This document shows positions 61,318 to 64,000 of a stretch of 64,000 nt of DNA, one piece after another. Below the pieces are notes generated by a model. That model was not told the origin of the DNA, did not search any database, and saw only the letters and a program-made list of their open reading frames with translations. Source of the DNA: Laceyella putida (GTDB taxonomy: Bacteria > Bacillota > Bacilli > Thermoactinomycetales > Thermoactinomycetaceae); NCBI RefSeq assembly GCF_042665195.1, contig NZ_JBHTBW010000081.1:67860-131859 (forward strand). Direction: 5' to 3'. Position 1 is the first letter of the stretch. Each line of letters starts with the position of its first letter. The position numbers and the translations under genes were made by a program.

Positions 61318-62526
61318 ATGCAAAATTGGCAACAGCTCGACCAAACATACATCATGTCGACCGTTACACGCTACCCCATCGCCATCAGCAAAGCGGAAGG
61401 GAATTATCTCTTTGACACCGAAGGAAACCGTTATCTGGACCTGTTTACAGGACTGGCCGTTAATACCTTGGGCCATTCCCATCCCCGGATCTTGGCGGCA
61501 TTGGAGGAACAGGGCCACCGCTTCCTGCATATCTCCAATCTGTTTTTAAACCCGCCCGCGATTCGGCTCGCTGAGCGCTTGGTCCAACATACGTTCGGTC
61601 ACGGAAAAGTGTATTTCTGCAACTCCGGGGCGGAAGCGACAGAAGCCGCCATTAAGCTAATTCACAAATGGATCGCTCGGGAACGGCACGGACGCCAAGG
61701 GATCGTTGTCCTCAAAAACAGCTTCCATGGACGCACGTTGGGAGCTATGCGGCTGACCCGGCAACCAGGCGTATATCAAGATTTCCCGCAACCGGACTTT
61801 CCAATATACGAGGTGGGGCCGAACCAAGTTGAGGCCTTGGTCGAAACTTGCCGCACACACCAACCTGCCGCCATTTTGGTTGAGCCCATTTTGGGTGCCG
61901 GCGGAGTCGTCACCCTGAAGCCGACTTTCTTGGAAGCCATCGACCGGTTATGCAAGGAAGAGCGGATGCTGTTCTTGATCGACGAGATCCAAACGGGGAT
62001 CGGGCGCACCGGCAAGTTATTCGCTTACCAGCACTTTTCCCTCTCCCCTGATGTGATTCTCTTTGCCAAAGGAATCGGTGGTGGCTTGCCTCTCGGCGGA
62101 TTGATCGCGGGCCCCGATACGGCCGATTTGTTTCAGCCAGGGGATCACGGGACTACATTTGCTCCCTCCCCGTTGAGTGCCGCTTTGGGCAATGCGGTGC
62201 TTGACGTTTTGTTGGATGAGGGGATGTTGGAACATGGACGTCAAATGGCTGATCATCTGTGGAGTGAGCTTCATCGATTGCTACAGAACTACCCCCAAGT
62301 CTTTCAAGGATTGGATGGCCGTGGGATGATGCTTGGGATTCGCACGCATTTGCCCGCTGAACAAGTGAGTCGATTGCAACGCGACTTATTGACGGAAGGA
62401 ATTCTGGTCAATGTGACGGCGAAGACCGTCATCCGCCTCTTGCCACCGCTTACGCTCACCCGTGAAGAGATCGCATTCTTTATCGAAACGCTGGAACGCT
62501 TAGTCGTCCAAACACAAACCGCATAG
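61318..62526 (+). CDS. Class III PLP aminotransferase, likely N-acetyl-diaminopimelate aminotransferase
   Basis: 402 aa; GGGAGTGAACCTTC precedes ATG. ArgD-like fold: FCNSGAEATEAAIKL, FHGRTLGAM, IDEIQTGIGRTG (D222) and PLP-lysine K251 in LFAKGIGGGLPLGG. Acetylornithine aminotransferases of this class also use N-acyl-diaminopimelate. Sandwiched between dapH and the deacetylase, it most likely performs the amination step of the acetylase pathway, a job done in B. subtilis by the class I enzyme PatA. A role in arginine synthesis cannot be excluded. Confidence 0.85.
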   Translation: MQNWQQLDQTYIMSTVTRYPIAISKAEGNYLFDTEGNRYLDLFTGLAVNTLGHSHPRILAALEEQGHRFLHISNLFLNPPAIRLAERLVQHTFGHGKVYFCNSGAEATEAAIKLIHKWIARERHGRQGIVVLKNSFHGRTLGAMRLTRQPGVYQDFPQPDFPIYEVGPNQVEALVETCRTHQPAAILVEPILGAGGVVTLKPTFLEAIDRLCKEERMLFLIDEIQTGIGRTGKLFAYQHFSLSPDVILFAKGIGGGLPLGGLIAGPDTADLFQPGDHGTTFAPSPLSAALGNAVLDVLLDEGMLEHGRQMADHLWSELHRLLQNYPQVFQGLDGRGMMLGIRTHLPAEQVSRLQRDLLTEGILVNVTAKTVIRLLPPLTLTREEIAFFIETLERLVVQTQTA

Positions 62527-62537
62527 GAGGTGAACCC

Positions 62538-63674
62538 ATGTCCCGGCCACAACTGGAAACGCTCATCCATCTGCGCCGCGAGTTGCATCAGATTCCCGAA
62601 CCCGGTTTTCAGGAATGGAAAACACAGCGCTTTCTCTTAGATTACCTGGGCACCCTCCCGACCGACCGCTTGCGGATCAAAACATGGGAGACAGGCATTT
62701 TGGTCAAAATTCCGGGGACACAGCCGCGCAAATGCATCGCTTATCGGACTGATATGGATGGGCTGCCAATAAACGAACAAACCACCTACCCATTCCGTTC
62801 CCGCCATGAAGGCTATATGCATGCGTGCGGGCATGACCTCCACATGGCTATCGCCCTCGGCTTGGTCAGCCATTTTGCACATCATCCGGTGCGTGATGAC
62901 TTGCTCTTCATCTTTCAACCTGCTGAAGAGGGACCCGGTGGCGCTCATCCCATGATGAATGGCGCCCCATTTCAGGAATGGAAGCCCGACATGATCTTCG
63001 CCCTTCATATTGCCCCAGAGTATCCGGTAGGCACAATCGCCACCAAACCGGGCATCTTGTTTGCCAACACTTCGGAATGCTTCATCGATCTCATCGGCAC
63101 GAGTGGGCATGCCGCCCGCCCACACCTCGCCAATGATATGGCGATTGCCGCTTCACAGTTGGTGATGCAGTTGCAAACGGTGATCTCGCGCAACGTGGAT
63201 CCGATCGATTCGGCAATTATTACGATCGGCAAAATGGACGTCGGCACCAAGCAGAATATTATCGCGGGGCAAGCGCGCTTGGAAGGAACCATTCGCACGC
63301 TGTCCATGGAGACGATGCATCGGGTGAAAACCCGCATCGAGCAACTGGTTCAGGGCATTGAAAAAGGATTCGCCTGCGAAGGAAGCATTGATTGGGGGGC
63401 CAACTACTGCCAAGTCGACAACGATGAAGCCCTAACCCGTTCCTTTATGGAATGGGTTAAAACGCATACCCCCTACACCTTGATTGAATGTCGGGAAGCC
63501 ATGACAGGGGAAGACTTCGGCTATTTCCTGCGGGACATCCCCGGGTTCATGTTCTGGCTCGGGGTGGACACGCCCTATGGCCTTCACCACCCGCAGATCG
63601 AGCCGCAGGAAGAAGCCATTGGCGTCGCCGTCGATGTGATGTCGCGCTATTTAACCGAATTGGCCAATGCTTGA
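62538..63674 (+). CDS. dapL: N-acetyldiaminopimelate deacetylase (M20 family, YkuR-like)
   Basis: 378 aa; AGGAGGTGAACCC precedes ATG. M20D motifs: RTDMDGLPI (D72/D74), HACGHDLHM (C97, H99), QPAEEGPGGAHPMM (E130, E131) and GTSGHAARPH in the dimerisation domain. Cleaves acetate from N-acetyl-LL-diaminopimelate, the last step of the branch. Third and last gene of the dap operon. Confidence 0.92.
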   Translation: MSRPQLETLIHLRRELHQIPEPGFQEWKTQRFLLDYLGTLPTDRLRIKTWETGILVKIPGTQPRKCIAYRTDMDGLPINEQTTYPFRSRHEGYMHACGHDLHMAIALGLVSHFAHHPVRDDLLFIFQPAEEGPGGAHPMMNGAPFQEWKPDMIFALHIAPEYPVGTIATKPGILFANTSECFIDLIGTSGHAARPHLANDMAIAASQLVMQLQTVISRNVDPIDSAIITIGKMDVGTKQNIIAGQARLEGTIRTLSMETMHRVKTRIEQLVQGIEKGFACEGSIDWGANYCQVDNDEALTRSFMEWVKTHTPYTLIECREAMTGEDFGYFLRDIPGFMFWLGVDTPYGLHHPQIEPQEEAIGVAVDVMSRYLTELANA

Positions 63675-63740
63675 TTTCTTTCATGACAAAAGCCCTCAGG
63701 AGTGAGACTGATGCAGAAAGATTACTTAAAAATGATTATT

Positions 63741-64000
63741 CTACAGTTTCTGGAACCAAAACGGCTCATATGAAAAAATAAAGAAGCGCTTTCTGATTCT
63801 GCAAATCAGGAAGTGCTTCTTCTTTGCCAGAAGTTGCACCATTCTTTTGACGTTGACCACAAATGTGGTCAACACAGCTTGGATAGTTACGCCGAATAGA
63901 CCCCAGTATTTTGCTCGGGTCAATCCATGAAACCGTTTAATTTCGGCATTTTTATGTTCAATACGCCTCCTTTTTTTACTGCGTAAGGAAAAGAGAGAAC
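63741..64000 (-). CDS. IS1182-type transposase, C-terminal part cut by window edge
   Basis: The frame continues past base 64000. The visible 86 residues start SLFSLRSKKRRRIEHKNAEI and include KRFHGLTRAKYWGLFGVTIQAVLT and VVNVKRMVQLL. This is the characteristic end of IS1182/DDE_Tnp_1 transposases (EHKNAEIKR-HGL-RARYWGL). The element's main part lies outside the window. The last 25 residues run through a hairpin. Confidence 0.87.
   Translation of the reverse strand, partial: SLFSLRSKKRRRIEHKNAEIKRFHGLTRAKYWGLFGVTIQAVLTTFVVNVKRMVQLLAKKKHFLICRIRKRFFIFSYEPFWFQKL
63781..63821 (+). terminator. Hairpin ending the dap operon, at the IS1182 edge
   Basis: AAGAAGCGCTTTCTGATT and AATCAGGAAGTGCTTCTT arms, followed by CTTTG. 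It overlaps the transposase 3' end and could also be the IS terminal region. Confidence 0.6.

Overview
The window looks like the chromosome of a Gram-positive Bacillota bacterium of the order Bacillales. The evidence is strong GGAGG ribosome binding sites, frequent GTG/TTG starts, a yunCDEF-like cluster, a DUF2621 (YneK-like) gene, the acetylase route to diaminopimelate, sortase biology and a Tcp/Con-type conjugation machine. Moderate GC content and gene content would fit Thermoactinomycetaceae or a near relative, but that placement is inference. No rRNA, tRNA or CRISPR array was seen.

Layout. 1-10.4 kb (minus strand): a conjugation operon running off the left edge. Read from its promoter near 10.48 kb it encodes a possible 38-aa leader ORF, an LPHTA-anchored surface protein, a class D-like sortase, TcpC, a TcpD-like protein, TcpE, a VirB4-like ATPase, a CD3337/EF1877-type membrane protein, an NTF2-like membrane protein, a lysozyme/M23 peptidoglycan hydrolase and the start of a coupling ATPase. 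10.7-13.5 kb: small enzymes (GNAT, an SDR39U1 epimerase with a frameshifted tail, VOC protein, DUF3891). 13.6-25.8 kb (minus): a compact eight-gene operon with a secreted/membrane protein, ABC ATPase, ABC permease, coiled-coil membrane protein, MoxR ATPase, DUF58 protein and two vWA membrane proteins. 26-29.1 kb: a ribbon-helix-helix-like protein, bluB, two tandem 30/31-aa membrane peptides, DUF2621 and a cold shock protein.

29.2-35.5 kb is AT-rich: an SMR pump and a taurine-type operon (tauC, tauA, then an IS110 insertion, then tauB and a tauD-like gene), with a promoter plus attenuator-like terminator in its leader. 35.7-41.4 kb: methyltransferase, RluD-type pseudouridine synthase and the yunC/yunD/yunE/yunF-like block. 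41.9-44.5 kb: cyclase-family protein and amine/L-amino-acid oxidase. 44.6-54.0 kb: a LacI-type remnant, DUF4309 protein, a TolB-like propeller, a JAMM protein, pncB, a GNAT, an unrecognised three-gene operon ending in a PIN-like protein, and hmp under a FNR/CRP-type palindrome. 54.2-58.6 kb: a 38-aa acidic protein, a DUF485/acetate-symporter pair, a structured non-coding segment between direct repeats, an AI-2E family permease and a YihY-type protein.

The most striking locus is 58.7-60.44 kb. An HTH-TPR regulator of the RRNPP type overlaps a small secreted-peptide gene whose product ends in four tandem 12-residue units with the core SQEPGWP. This looks like a complete peptide quorum-sensing cassette with a multicopy pheromone precursor. 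It is followed by a lysine/diaminopimelate operon (dapH, a class III aminotransferase, a YkuR-type deacetylase) and the 3' end of an IS1182-type transposase that runs off the right edge.
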